Below, one piece after another: positions 23,402-32,830 of a stretch of 33,679 bases of DNA (positions are counted from its first letter, which is position 1; each line of letters starts with the position of its first letter). Source of the DNA: Lentisphaerota bacterium (GTDB lineage: Bacteria; Verrucomicrobiota; Lentisphaeria; Victivallales; UBA1829). The notes under the pieces are model-generated. The model was not told the DNA's origin and made no database searches. It worked only from the letters and a program-made list of their open reading frames with translations. A program made the translations under genes and the position numbers. The stretch covers positions 1 through 33,679 of the forward strand of contig SUWI01000026.1 in the NCBI GenBank assembly GCA_015061565.1. The letters are read 5' to 3'.

Positions 23402-25216
23402 ATGGAAATCGAATACAGTGCCGGAACCGGGCGGAAACGTCATTATGTTCCCCCTGCATTGGGAAACGGACAGCTTTCCCTGATGGCGGACTTCGAGGGG
23501 AATATGCCGCAGCAGGAATATTGCGGCATGACGCCGGTGATCGTACGTGCCGGATGCCGTTATGACAATGCTTCGAAACAGTTGATCCGGTTCGGATATT
23601 TCGAACAGCTCCTGCCTGACGCCGGGACTGTTGCCTATTTCAGCCAGACGCTGGATCTGGAACACGGGTGCTGCAGCTGCCATTGCCGTTATGCGTCCGG
23701 ATTGGAGGTTTCCACCGTGGTATTCTGCCATCTGGAGCGGAATATCATCGCAATACGGAAAAATTTTTCCGGCTCAGGAGCGGGGCAGCAGTTCCGTTTT
23801 CGGTATACTTTCCCGGAATCTCCCTATTCGCGGGTCACTCCCGATAGAGCCGGGCGTCTGAACTGGCAGACCGGGGTCAGAACCGGGTTCGTACAGGCGG
23901 AATCTTCTACACTGCGTCCGGAATTCAGCGAAAACGGGACGACCGTCGTATTTTCCGGTCCGTTCGGGAAAACCGATTTCTTCCTGGCTTTCGATGAGGT
24001 TTTGCAGCAAGGCGATGATTTCGACACCCTGTTCGAATCGCATTGTGCGGCATGGTTCCGCTACTGGTCGGACAGCTGCGTGGAAATCCCCGACGGCGAT
24101 CTGCTGAAAATGTATATGACAGCGCAATATCATCTGCGGATATCTTCGACGCCGTGGTCAATGCCGACCGGGATTTTCCCGACCCACTGGGAAGGGCGAT
24201 ATTTCGGTTATGACGAATTTTATACCCATGGTGCACTGCTGACCAGCGGTCATTTTGCCGAAGCGGAAAAGATTGTCCGGTTCCGTGCTGAAACTCTGTC
24301 GAAGGCCGTACGGCGGGCGTGTTTCATGAAACTCTGCCCGGAAGAAAATCTGGCGGCGCATTATCCCTGGGAAACCTTGGAAGACGGTTCGGAAGGCGGT
24401 CCGGAAGGATTCTGGCTGGATCGTTATGTTCACATGGCAAATATCGGTTTCGCCTGCTGGGAAAACTGGTGTTTTACGAAAAATCGGGAGCGGCTGGAAT
24501 CGAAGTTGTATCCCGTGATCCGGGCTTGTGCGGAATATATCCGGAGGTGCGGAGTTTACACTGACTCGGCTGCCGGACCGTATATCGGAAAATGCACGGA
24601 TATGGAACGGTTCGGGGAAATGGTGGAGCGGCCCTATTCGACTACGTGCGGCGCGATTGCCGTGTTTCGTGCGGCGGCGGATTGTGCGGAAATTCTTAAG
24701 CGGGATGACGCTTTGCGCGGGCAATGGAAAAAGTTGGCGGAACAACTATACCGCGCTCTCCCGGTTGAAAACGGACGTTATGTGCCTTATCCCGGCTGCC
24801 GTCAGCATTCGATTGCGATGTATCACGGATTGTTTCCTTACGGTGTCATTCGGTCTGATGATCCGAAGCAGACCGCGGCAATTCAGGAAACCGAAGAGAA
24901 TTTTCAGGAATTCGCGGGACAATATTTTCATGGCGGGTCATTATCCGCCTGGTATGCCGGGGTGATCGCGACTGCGGAAGTCCGGCGGGGCAATGCGGAA
25001 AAGGCGTTGTCCCTGCTTTCCCGTGCGGCTGCCGATTCGACTGGTTGTTTTTATGAATGTTTCGAAGTTTACGAGCGGAAGAAACTGCCGTGGTTCACGA
25101 CGGCATCGGGCGCGGTTGTTCGGGCGGTCAATGAACTCCTGCTTTATACATCCGCCCGGAATATTGAATTATGGAAAGGCGGAAATGGTTCTCTGGTTCT
25201 GCCGGAAAGGAGTTGA
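23402..25216 (+). CDS. Six-hairpin glycosidase-like protein (GH65/GH95-like)
   Basis: 604 residues, no signal peptide. The N-terminal part (about 1-210) is beta-rich, opening 'PPALGNGQLSLMADFEG', as in GH65 and GH95 beta-sandwich domains. The rest looks like an (alpha/alpha)6 barrel: 'GIFPTHWEGRYFGYDEFYTH' followed by 'AAHYPWETLEDGSEGGPEG' with candidate catalytic acids, 'MERFGEMVERPYSTTCGA', and the ending 'TTASGAVVRAVNELLL', which resembles GH95 ends. The exact family and substrate are not readable; alpha-fucoside, rhamnoside or glucoside hydrolysis or phosphorolysis are all possible. ATG 23402 is chosen over 23396 because GGAG is seven bases upstream of it and too close to the other. First gene of the operon. 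Confidence 0.87.
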   Translation: MEIEYSAGTGRKRHYVPPALGNGQLSLMADFEGNMPQQEYCGMTPVIVRAGCRYDNASKQLIRFGYFEQLLPDAGTVAYFSQTLDLEHGCCSCHCRYASGLEVSTVVFCHLERNIIAIRKNFSGSGAGQQFRFRYTFPESPYSRVTPDRAGRLNWQTGVRTGFVQAESSTLRPEFSENGTTVVFSGPFGKTDFFLAFDEVLQQGDDFDTLFESHCAAWFRYWSDSCVEIPDGDLLKMYMTAQYHLRISSTPWSMPTGIFPTHWEGRYFGYDEFYTHGALLTSGHFAEAEKIVRFRAETLSKAVRRACFMKLCPEENLAAHYPWETLEDGSEGGPEGFWLDRYVHMANIGFACWENWCFTKNRERLESKLYPVIRACAEYIRRCGVYTDSAAGPYIGKCTDMERFGEMVERPYSTTCGAIAVFRAAADCAEILKRDDALRGQWKKLAEQLYRALPVENGRYVPYPGCRQHSIAMYHGLFPYGVIRSDDPKQTAAIQETEENFQEFAGQYFHGGSLSAWYAGVIATAEVRRGNAEKALSLLSRAAADSTGCFYECFEVYERKKLPWFTTASGAVVRAVNELLLYTSARNIELWKGGNGSLVLPERS

Positions 25217-25217
25217 A

Positions 25218-26792
25218 ATGGCTGATTTGCAGGATTGGAGTTGGAGAGCCGCAAATGCACCTCCCGGGTCGGGCTGGACGGAAAACGTTCTGTCAGGGGC
25301 GGAATTTCAGATTCCACTCGAACTGTATTGTTTTTACAGCGGCAGTGAACTGGGGTCCGATGGCTTTCCCCGGAACGGTTCGCTTTGGGAAGACGGCAGT
25401 TCTGAAGGCGAAGGTGCATGCAGTCTGTTCGATGTGACGGGGAAAAACGATTCCCTCGCACTTCTGGTTACTCCTGAGTCCGGAAATGGTGTGTGGAAAA
25501 TAATCCGACAACAGGATAGAATCGAGTTTCTTCCCTCTGCCGGTCAATGGAAGATCAAAGTCTATGCCGGGAATGAACCGGATTGGCAGTATCATCCGTT
25601 CCCTTTCCTCGATTTGCCGGAAACTGACAGCCGCACGCGTCATGCCTTTGTCCGGGGACTGCTGGATTTCCTGGCCGGGACTCGGCGTTCCCCGGCCAAC
25701 GGTGTTGTATTCCAGTCACCGCAGACATCGATTGGAAAAGGATACAGCGGCGACGGCATACCGGATACGTTTTTCCAGTTCTGCAGTGCATACCGGCATC
25801 TTTCCGAACCGCGCAAGGCTTATTTCCGTTCCCAGCTGGACTGGCTGGGAAACCATTTGCGTTTCGACGGCTGTGTTCCCTGGGGCGGCTGCCGGCAGGA
25901 TGTTCCCTATTACCATGTCTGGAAACGCCCCGACTGCGGCATGTTTTTCGACGGCAACGGATTATGGTTGGAAATGCAGCGTTTGCTCTATCGCATTGAC
26001 AAGATCATACCCGATCCGGAGAAAGTGATCCGGGCAGCGGATTTCTATCTTCATTACATGACCGAGAACGGACTGGTTGCGGCGGAATCCAAACAGCGGG
26101 GGTGCGAATGGGCCGATCTGCTTCAGAACGGCTGGCATTCGTCTCTGGTCAATGTGATCGCATACCGCGGACTGGATGCCGCTGCCGAATTGATGGCGGT
26201 CTGTAATCAGCCTGAATTGTCTGACCGCTATCGCCGGAGTGCGGCCCGGTTGAAAACGGCATTCAACCTGCCGCTGGAACAGTACGGATTGTTCACCGGT
26301 CGCGGCTTTGCCGACTGGCGCGATCCCGATGGCAAGGTCCATCCGCTCTGGCGTATCGATACGCACATGCTGGCGATTTTGTGGAATGTGATCGAGCCTG
26401 ATAAAATCGAACCAGTCATGCAATATTTCACGGAGAAATATTTTGCGGATGAACCTGCCGTTCCGGCACCGTATCTGCTGGATGGCGCCTGGTATGATGA
26501 ACAGCACGACGATATGCTGGAGAATACCCGGACTTACGGCTGCGGCACTGCGTCCATGCCGGGACGCATGGCCGGGCCCATGATCGCCGCATTGCGGAAA
26601 CTCGGCCGAAATGATGTTGCCGACCATATATTCGACCTGACGGTCGGTTTGAGTAACCGTGAACAGGCACTCTGGGAATATTATGACCGTTCCGGTAAAG
26701 GTTACGGAGCGAAATCTTATATAGAACATGCGTTGACTCCCCTGTATGCATGGGAGCTGACCGAAATCAATAAAACGGAGGTAAAACCATGA
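25218..26792 (+). CDS. (alpha/alpha)6-barrel glycosidase-like protein
   Basis: 524 residues. The frame is open from further upstream inside the preceding gene, but ATG 25218 has AAAGGAG five bases ahead and lies one base after the previous stop, so it is the real start. A beta-rich N-terminal domain (about 1-145) is followed by a helical barrel: '[20 protein letters not shown]', '[20 protein letters not shown]', '[20 protein letters not shown]', '[12 protein letters not shown]'. The E-W-A-D and D-x-D patterns resemble catalytic loops of clan GH-G/GH-L enzymes such as trehalases or debranching enzymes, but no specific family can be named. No signal peptide, so cytoplasmic, working with the neighbouring GH65/GH95-like protein. 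Its stop overlaps the pseudopilin ATG. Confidence 0.85.
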   Translation: MADLQDWSWRAANAPPGSGWTENVLSGAEFQIPLELYCFYSGSELGSDGFPRNGSLWEDGSSEGEGACSLFDVTGKNDSLALLVTPESGNGVWKIIRQQDRIEFLPSAGQWKIKVYAGNEPDWQYHPFPFLDLPETDSRTRHAFVRGLLDFLAGTRRSPANGVVFQSPQTSIGKGYSGDGIPDTFFQFCSAYRHLSEPRKAYFRSQLDWLGNHLRFDGCVPWGGCRQDVPYYHVWKRPDCGMFFDGNGLWLEMQRLLYRIDKIIPDPEKVIRAADFYLHYMTENGLVAAESKQRGCEWADLLQNGWHSSLVNVIAYRGLDAAAELMAVCNQPELSDRYRRSAARLKTAFNLPLEQYGLFTGRGFADWRDPDGKVHPLWRIDTHMLAILWNVIEPDKIEPVMQYFTEKYFADEPAVPAPYLLDGAWYDEQHDDMLENTRTYGCGTASMPGRMAGPMIAALRKLGRNDVADHIFDLTVGLSNREQALWEYYDRSGKGYGAKSYIEHALTPLYAWELTEINKTEVKP

Positions 26793-27529
26793 AAAGAAAA
26801 TCAACTTTCACCCTGATAGAACTCCTCGTGGTGATTGCAATTATCGCGATTCTGGCCGGGATGCTGCTGCCCGCGCTGAACACGGCAAAACAGAAAGCGC
26901 AAGCCACGTCCTGTGTCGGCAACTTGAAACAATGCGGCCTTGCCCTGGCTATGTATCAGAATGATTTCCAGGATTGGTTTTGGAGCGAGACTGCAATCGG
27001 ATGGAGTCAGATGATTCGTTCCTGCGGTTATATCGGCAGTTATAAAGGGATGCGCTGTTCGCGTCCAAGCCGTGCCCCGCTGTATGACCAGCTGACGCAG
27101 AAGGCCGCTTTACAGCAGACTTACGGGGCAGCGTATGTGACCGACAGCATCGGCGCAATCAATATGCGGGGAGCGACCAGTTACCATACCGGAAAGGCCG
27201 ATGAGGTGAAGCCCGACCCGTCCAGTATCGTAATGATCGGCGATTCCAGGTATGAATTTCCATCGGAAACCAGGGATCAGTATTATATCATGTCCCTGAG
27301 CGGGGGTACCACATCACTGGCCGCCAACCGCGGAGCATTGCTGCTGGCTCATTCCAAACGGGCGAATACAGTTATGAAGGACGGTCATGTTGCACAGCTC
27401 TCGGCCGGGGATATTTCCACTCACAAATTTTATTTCCCTGCTTATAATACTTCTTACGGCGGACCCACTTTGAGTATCGTTGCCGGCGCAGTGATGCTGA
27501 ATAATTACGGCGCACGGCTTGACCTGTGA
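26789..27529 (+). CDS. Pseudopilin-like protein with H-X9-DG motif, no -1 glycine
   Basis: 246 residues starting with a type IV prepilin-like N-terminus, '[17 protein letters not shown]' plus the rest of a hydrophobic helix (residues 7-30). Glu at +5 after the expected cut is present, but the -1 residue is Thr rather than Gly. The C-terminal part contains His-x9-Asp-Gly ([12 protein letters not shown]), the marker of the H-X9-DG family found in Planctomycetes and Lentisphaerae. Typically such proteins sit in the inner membrane and periplasm as secretion or pilus-like components. Here it is fused by ATGA overlap to a glycosidase gene and followed nine bases later by a secreted GH-like gene, so it is part of a glycan operon rather than a pilus operon. 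It may scaffold or export the following enzyme, by inference. Confidence 0.93.
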   Translation: MKRKSTFTLIELLVVIAIIAILAGMLLPALNTAKQKAQATSCVGNLKQCGLALAMYQNDFQDWFWSETAIGWSQMIRSCGYIGSYKGMRCSRPSRAPLYDQLTQKAALQQTYGAAYVTDSIGAINMRGATSYHTGKADEVKPDPSSIVMIGDSRYEFPSETRDQYYIMSLSGGTTSLAANRGALLLAHSKRANTVMKDGHVAQLSAGDISTHKFYFPAYNTSYGGPTLSIVAGAVMLNNYGARLDL

Positions 27530-27538
27530 GGTAAACAT

Positions 27539-30214
27539 ATGAACCGCATTTTGTCTGCATTATTGCTTTTCCTCTTCGGAACAGCTGTTTTCGCCGCCGA
27601 ACCGGATTCGGTGATGTTTCCCGCCTGTTTTCAGAAAAATACATTCCATATCTGTGAAGGGTTTCCAGGTCTGCTGGGGTTTTATCCGCTCAATGAACCC
27701 CCGTCGGACCAAGCGTTACTGGAACTTGATCTTCCGGATTTTCTGAAGTTCCGTCAGGCATGTTTTTACAATGGAGAGAAAGATGATCCGGCGGAAAGCA
27801 GATCCATCCGGCGGAACGGCTCGGTATATAAACGGTTTCGGATTACGCTTTCCAAAACATTTGTTTCCTACTGGAATCAGTTCAAAAGTGCGACCTCGTT
27901 TCCTCACTATCTGAAAGAGATGATCGTTCTGGATGCAGTCAAAGGTTCGGCAGGAAAAGAAGGTGCTGTCTACTGGCGGCTGATTACCGGACGGGGAACC
28001 TCCAAAGAAAAAATCTTCAAAGTCAAAGTCCTCCCTCCGATTCGGATGCCGGCAGCTCCGGCCGCGAATTTCACGGTCGGTTTTTCCTCTGTGGAGACTC
28101 CCGGCGGGAAATATGACGGATATGCCAGGGAATTCTGCAGTTTCCTGAAAGGATTGACCCAAGCGGAGATTTTTGCCAACCTGAAATATGATATTCCGGT
28201 TCCTGATCCGCAGTTCGCTTCTGCGAAAAGTTCCGGCTCGGTCTGCTTCTTCCCGAATTTCCGTCCCGATCCGGTCGAACGCGAAATCCGGCTGGGAAAA
28301 CTGAACGGTAAATATCCCACGACTTCGGATCATCATAATTACCGAGGTCTGGCGCTTTCCTATATGGTGGATGATCCGGAGGGATTCTTTGCCGGGTATC
28401 TGAAAAACGGCATTCTGCGTTTCCGGAACGCTTCCCCCCGGGCCAAATACATCCGCTGGGATTATGAACCGCTGGCCTCGCAGTATTCTCAGTATGATCT
28501 TGAAGTGTTCTGCCGCCGCTGCCTGAAAACGGACAAGGTTCTGAGTTATCCGGAAATCATGAAAAAATATCCCCGGCAGTGGAGCGATTTCATGTATTCA
28601 CAGTCTGAAAAACTGGTCAAAATCTATTCCGATGCGGCCCGCCGTTACTGGCCCGGAGTCAAACTTATGATGGTTTCCGGCTATATGGACCGCAATCATC
28701 CGGAAAACAAATACCGTTCGACTTATACCCCGCTGGATGTGCGTGAAACGGAAAAATATTTCGACGTGCATTCCCCGATGATCTATTATCAGGGAACGGA
28801 TTTCTATGACGATGTTGCGTTGAACATGCGTTTCCTGAAGAAACCGTTTCTGCCTTGGATCGATCCATCGGAACACAGCAAGGTCTTTTTTGACCGCTAC
28901 ACTCCGGAAGGTGTCCGGCAGAATATTCTCGCCTGCGCCGCTCTCGGTGCCAGGGGGATTGTGTTTTACCCGGTGTCCGGTCTGGACGGACGTTATTATC
29001 CGGTCATTGCCGATGCGGTCGGACAGATTGCCGCAGCGGAACCGGTTCTGTCCGGAAAGGATATTTCCGCACAGTGCAAAGTCCGTGCCGCCAATGTGAT
29101 CGAAATGGACCTCGCGGATTCCGCCGGAAAATCCGCCAAGGTCGTGATGCCCCGGCTGGATGACAAGATCCGCTGGCTCATCCGGGAGAAAAACGGACGC
29201 TTCGCCGCCGCATTGTTCAATTACAATGACGGCCCCGTATTCCTGCGTCTGGACATCCCCGGATTCGCGTCCGGCAGTCTGGTGAAACTCGGTCCCTCGG
29301 ATGCCGTAATCCTGACCAGTCTGCCGGAACAGAAACCTCTGCTGACCGAACTGGAAAAGGAACTGGCCGCATTGCGGCAGAATACTAAGTTCAAACAAAT
29401 CAAATACGGTGGTTCGACGGTTGCCTGGCGCGCATTGGACGGCAAGGCATATCCGGCATTGATTACGGGGCGGTGCACGTTATCCATAGAGCCGGATACC
29501 GCATCCCCGCGGGCGTGGGCGTGTCCTTTCCCTTCCTGGGATCCGCTGATTTTCCACCGTCATACCCGCGGTCATCTGGGACGGATTTTTCTCATGGACA
29601 ATACCATGCCGATCCCCCTCCAGTTCACACTGCGGAAATTTGATCTTGACGCCCGGCGTCCGGCAATGATTCTGGAGCATGTCCAGAAGCCGTTCGGCGG
29701 ATTTCAGGAAATGGAAAACCGGTTCGAAGGGCTGCACATCATTTCAAAGTGGATCCTCGATTTCAAAGGAAATAAAGCCATATTGCGTTGTACTGCTGAA
29801 AACCGGCATGATAAACGGTCCATTCCCGTGATATTGAAGATTCAGTCATTGCCCCGGATCGGCAATAAATTCGGCAAACCGGCGCCAGGCATTCTGCGAA
29901 TCGACGGCCGCATCGTGGCCGGACAGTCTGACGGCAATTTCGTTCTGGTCAAACCGGGAAGACAATCCGGCATGTTTTCGCCCCGCCGTCCTGAATATGA
30001 ATGGAAGAATCCGGGGGCAGCTGTGATATCCTGCCAGACCGACAAATATGACGAGATCCTGACCATAACACCAGATCCTAAAACCGCTGCATTTTACAAC
30101 TGGTATGGGAATAAAGAGTTGACAGTTGAATTCCTGACGGAAGAAACTATTCTCACGCCAGGAGAAAAAAGCACTTCCGAATTTATTTTCGAATACAAGA
30201 TGGGTAAAAGGTGA
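27539..30214 (+). CDS. Secreted GH-like protein of unknown family
   Basis: 891 residues. A clear Sec signal peptide (residues 1-19, 'LLLFLFGTAVFA' then cut before AEP). A beta-rich region (about 30-170) is followed by a probable TIM barrel (about 180-530): 'YIRWDYEPLASQYSQYDLEV', 'WPGVKLMMVSGYMD', 'FDVHSPMIYYQGTDFYDD', 'PFLPWIDPSEHS', 'ALGARGIVFYPVSGLDGRYY', which reads as a glycosidase scaffold with Asp/Glu at strand ends. The C-terminal third (about 600-891) is beta-sandwich-like. I do not recognise a named family. GAGGTAAACAT precedes the ATG. It is the only exported enzyme of the operon, so it may make the first cut on an external glycan before uptake. Confidence 0.87.
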   Translation: MNRILSALLLFLFGTAVFAAEPDSVMFPACFQKNTFHICEGFPGLLGFYPLNEPPSDQALLELDLPDFLKFRQACFYNGEKDDPAESRSIRRNGSVYKRFRITLSKTFVSYWNQFKSATSFPHYLKEMIVLDAVKGSAGKEGAVYWRLITGRGTSKEKIFKVKVLPPIRMPAAPAANFTVGFSSVETPGGKYDGYAREFCSFLKGLTQAEIFANLKYDIPVPDPQFASAKSSGSVCFFPNFRPDPVEREIRLGKLNGKYPTTSDHHNYRGLALSYMVDDPEGFFAGYLKNGILRFRNASPRAKYIRWDYEPLASQYSQYDLEVFCRRCLKTDKVLSYPEIMKKYPRQWSDFMYSQSEKLVKIYSDAARRYWPGVKLMMVSGYMDRNHPENKYRSTYTPLDVRETEKYFDVHSPMIYYQGTDFYDDVALNMRFLKKPFLPWIDPSEHSKVFFDRYTPEGVRQNILACAALGARGIVFYPVSGLDGRYYPVIADAVGQIAAAEPVLSGKDISAQCKVRAANVIEMDLADSAGKSAKVVMPRLDDKIRWLIREKNGRFAAALFNYNDGPVFLRLDIPGFASGSLVKLGPSDAVILTSLPEQKPLLTELEKELAALRQNTKFKQIKYGGSTVAWRALDGKAYPALITGRCTLSIEPDTASPRAWACPFPSWDPLIFHRHTRGHLGRIFLMDNTMPIPLQFTLRKFDLDARRPAMILEHVQKPFGGFQEMENRFEGLHIISKWILDFKGNKAILRCTAENRHDKRSIPVILKIQSLPRIGNKFGKPAPGILRIDGRIVAGQSDGNFVLVKPGRQSGMFSPRRPEYEWKNPGAAVISCQTDKYDEILTITPDPKTAAFYNWYGNKELTVEFLTEETILTPGEKSTSEFIFEYKMGKR

Positions 30215-30249
30215 AAATAACTGATCTTGGTATTTTCACTTCCATTTCT
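30211..30249 (+). terminator. Intrinsic terminator of the glycosidase operon
   Basis: A perfect 9-bp stem, GTGAAAATA (30211-30219) and TATTTTCAC (30231-30239), with an 11-base loop, followed by a T-rich stretch (TTCCATTTCTCC...). The stem overlaps the stop codon of the secreted GH-like gene. Confidence 0.65.
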
Positions 30250-30260
30250 CCTTTCTACGC

Positions 30261-30288
30261 TTGAAAAAGTCCGCTTCAATGCTAATAT
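30261..30288 (+). promoter_or_regulatory. Promoter of the M14 carboxypeptidase gene
   Basis: TTGAAA (30261-30266), 16 bases, TAATAT (30283-30288), about 40 bases before the ATG, which has AAAAAGGA upstream. Confidence 0.55.
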
Positions 30289-30327
30289 GATGGCTATGAT
30301 CGTGCACTAAAAAAAAGGATTTGTAAA

Positions 30328-31405
30328 ATGGCAGTGAAAATCAATGTGGATTTCCCTGGCGGGAGCGTGGTGGTGCGCGGTTACCGGGAGAGAAAGGTGC
30401 TGTTGCGGCAGGATACCTGGGGATCGTCCATAAAATTCCTCTATTTCTATTTCGAAGCGGAAAGCGATGATACGGACTGGTATGATTTCGATTTCGTCTC
30501 CGGTCACTCCGTCTCGTCCGGCGGCGTGGCCTACTCGCTCGACCGGGGCCTGACCTGGGAACATCTGCCTTTCGGAGCCGGCAGCGACAAGTTCGGATTC
30601 CGTTATTTTATGCGGAAAAACCAGCCGGTGCGGTTCTGTCTGGGACAGCAGTTCCTCCAGGCCGACCTGGAACGTTTTCTGGCGGGGACCCCGAACATCC
30701 GCAGGGAAGTACTGTGCAGAAGTCTCGGCAAACGGGAGGTGGAACTGCTCCGCATCGGTTCCGATGCCCCCGACCGGATACCGGTGCTGCTGACCGCCCG
30801 GCATCATGCCTGCGAAATGCACGGGACCCAGGTGATGATGGGTCTGCTGGCCGCGGCCGCCGCCGATCCGGATTTTCAGAAAAAATATAACGTCTATGCC
30901 GTTCCGTTTGTGGACAAGGACGGTGTCGAGGAAGGGCTGCAGGGGAAAGCGCGGATCCCGCACGACCACAACCGGGATTACGGAGATCCTTCGATTTATC
31001 CGGAAGTCCGTGCACTGAAAGCGCTGGATCAGGAAAAACATTTTCAGATCGTTCTGGATTTCCATTGTCACCGTCTGTTCCGGGAAAAGATCTTCTTTTT
31101 TTGGCAGTCAGTATCCCCGGATCGAACGCAATATCGAGGAACTCTGCGACCTGATCGGAGTGTATGGCCCGGCCTGGCTGAACTTCAACCGGGACGATCT
31201 GGTGAAATTCGGCTTCGGGCATAACCTGCCGTATCGGGACGGTGTTGCCTGCGCCCGTTACTTTGCCGCTCAGCCGTGGAACAAACTCTCGGCCTGCAAT
31301 GAAATCTCCTATGATTTCGCCAACGGACATCTGCTGACTGTGGCCAAGCTCCGGGAATACGGCAAAGGCATTGCCGACGCCATGATGCATCTGACTCTGC
31401 AATAA
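30328..31405 (+). pseudogene. M14-family zinc carboxypeptidase, frameshifted at a T7 run
   Basis: The first frame (30328-31224) gives 298 residues with an N-terminal beta-rich domain (about 1-125) and a zinc carboxypeptidase core: H-A-C-E (His160, Glu163) inside 'LLTARHHACEMHGTQ', 'FVDKDGVEEG', 'HDHNRDYGD' with the substrate-binding Asn-Arg (215-216), and 'DFHCH' (His246/248). After Phe258 the frame drifts into nonsense. Removing one T from TTTTTTT (31096-31102) restores a 358-residue protein that continues through GGC 31103 to the stop at 31405 and carries the C-terminal 'ACNEISYDF' with a candidate catalytic Glu. The downstream frame is also open from ATG 31160. So the metal-binding and catalytic-Glu parts are split by one base. 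A real mutation, assembly error or slippage are all possible. Monocistronic, with its own promoter; M14 enzymes trim peptides or peptidoglycan. Confidence 0.8.
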
Positions 31406-31439
31406 CGCAGAAAAAATGTCCCGAATTCGCTATTTCCGC

Positions 31440-31467
31440 TTGCGTTTTTCAATAGAAATGCTAGATT
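31440..31467 (+). promoter_or_regulatory. Promoter of the phosphofructokinase operon
   Basis: TTGCGT (31440-31445), 16 bases, TAGATT (31462-31467), about 40 bases before ATG 31508. AACGCA (31404-31409) and TGCGTT (31441-31446) plus the following T-run could form a long-loop terminator for the preceding gene that overlaps this -35. Confidence 0.5.
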
Positions 31468-31507
31468 ATCGACAGTTTTAAATTCTGCAGTAAAAAGGAT
31501 GCTAGCC

Positions 31508-32788
31508 ATGAATATAGAGACATTTCCGATCCGTAAAGTCGGTCCGGCCAAAATCAAAACGCCGCTGGACTTGAGAACCCCGTTCGTTTCCGATCAGGCA
31601 CAGGTCTTCTATGACCGGGAAGCCGACGGAGCAAAGAAGGAATTTCAGGAAACCGGCAAGATCCATGCATTCGAAAAAGCCGGACCGCGGGAAAAAATCT
31701 TCTTCGATCCCAACTGGTGCAAGGCCGGCATTCTGACCGCCGGCGGTCTCTGCCCCGGGCTGAACAACGTGATCAAAGGCATTACCGAAACGCTGAAGAA
31801 GATCTACGGTGTTCCAGTGGTTTACGGGATCCCCTACGGATATGCCGGTCTCAATCCGGAGCTCGGATACGGTCCGATCATGCTGGATGAAAACACCGTG
31901 GACGGCATCCATGAACAGGGCGGCACCATTCTGGGGTCCTCCCGGGGCAGCCAAAGCACGGAAGCCATGCTGGAAACCCTGATGCGGATGGATATCAACA
32001 TGCTGTTCTGCATCGGCGGCGACGGCACGCTGCGCGCGGCTCATGAGCTGGCGCAGGAGATCCTGAAACGCGAGCTCAACATCAGCGTGATCGGCATTCC
32101 GAAAACCATCGACAACGACATCTGCATGATTGACAAAACCTTCGGTTTCGAAACCGCGGTCCATGCCACCAACCCGATGATCACCGTGGCGCATAACGAA
32201 GCCAAAGGCGCACCCAACGGGATCGGACTCATCCATGTGATGGGACGGGACAGCGGATTCATCGCCGCTTATTCCTCCCTCGCCAATCCGCACGTCAACT
32301 ACTGCCTGGTGCCTGAAGTGAAATTCTCGCTGGAAGACGGTCCGGACGCCTTCCTGCCCAAGCTGTACGACCGGCTGAAACGCCGTCACCATGCGGTGAT
32401 CATCGTGGCCGAGGGCGCGGGACAGGACCTGATCCAGGGCGAACGCCAGAAAGACGCCTCCGGCAATCTGCTCAACAACAATATCGGCATGTTCCTGAAG
32501 GACCGGATCAAGGAATACTTCAAACGCAACAATTTCGAAGTCAATATCAAATATTTCGATCCGACCTATCTGATCCGCGGCATCGCGGCGGAAGCCTCCG
32601 ACTCGGTGTTCTGTCTGCTGCTGGCCCAGAATGCGGTCCACGCCGCCATGGCGGGCAAGACCGACATGCTGGTCGGACACTGGAGCGACACCTTCACGCA
32701 CGTGCCCATCGAAATGGCAATCAGGGAACGCAAAAAGATCAATCCGCGCGGCACTCTGTGGCGCTGCGTTCAGATGAACATCCGTTAA
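31508..32788 (+). CDS. pfkA: 6-phosphofructokinase (plant/kinetoplastid-like group)
   Basis: 426 residues. Phosphorylates fructose 6-phosphate in the cytoplasm. Seen: 'TAGGLCPGLNNVI' (77-89), nucleotide loop 'IGGDGTLRAA' (169-178), catalytic 'IPKTIDNDI' (197-205, Lys199) and 'VMGRDSG' (244-250). In E. coli ATP-PFK the first diagnostic position is Gly (GGDG) and the second is Gly in PGTIDND. Here the first is Gly and the second Lys, the mix found in ATP-using plant and trypanosome enzymes. PPi-dependent members usually have Asp plus Lys, so ATP is favoured but not certain. ATG 31508 is chosen over 31499 because AAAGGA lies eight bases upstream. C-ending codons dominate, fitting high expression. 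Followed 42 bases later by an aldolase-family gene. Confidence 0.93.
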   Translation: MNIETFPIRKVGPAKIKTPLDLRTPFVSDQAQVFYDREADGAKKEFQETGKIHAFEKAGPREKIFFDPNWCKAGILTAGGLCPGLNNVIKGITETLKKIYGVPVVYGIPYGYAGLNPELGYGPIMLDENTVDGIHEQGGTILGSSRGSQSTEAMLETLMRMDINMLFCIGGDGTLRAAHELAQEILKRELNISVIGIPKTIDNDICMIDKTFGFETAVHATNPMITVAHNEAKGAPNGIGLIHVMGRDSGFIAAYSSLANPHVNYCLVPEVKFSLEDGPDAFLPKLYDRLKRRHHAVIIVAEGAGQDLIQGERQKDASGNLLNNNIGMFLKDRIKEYFKRNNFEVNIKYFDPTYLIRGIAAEASDSVFCLLLAQNAVHAAMAGKTDMLVGHWSDTFTHVPIEMAIRERKKINPRGTLWRCVQMNIR

Positions 32789-32830
32789 TTTTTCAACCAG
32801 CAACATATCAACGAAAGGAAATCCGGAAAA

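Noticed and set aside
24993-25217. Upstream extension of the second helical-barrel gene
   Set aside because: The extension lies wholly inside the preceding glycosidase gene. AAAGGAG before ATG 25218 defines the start.
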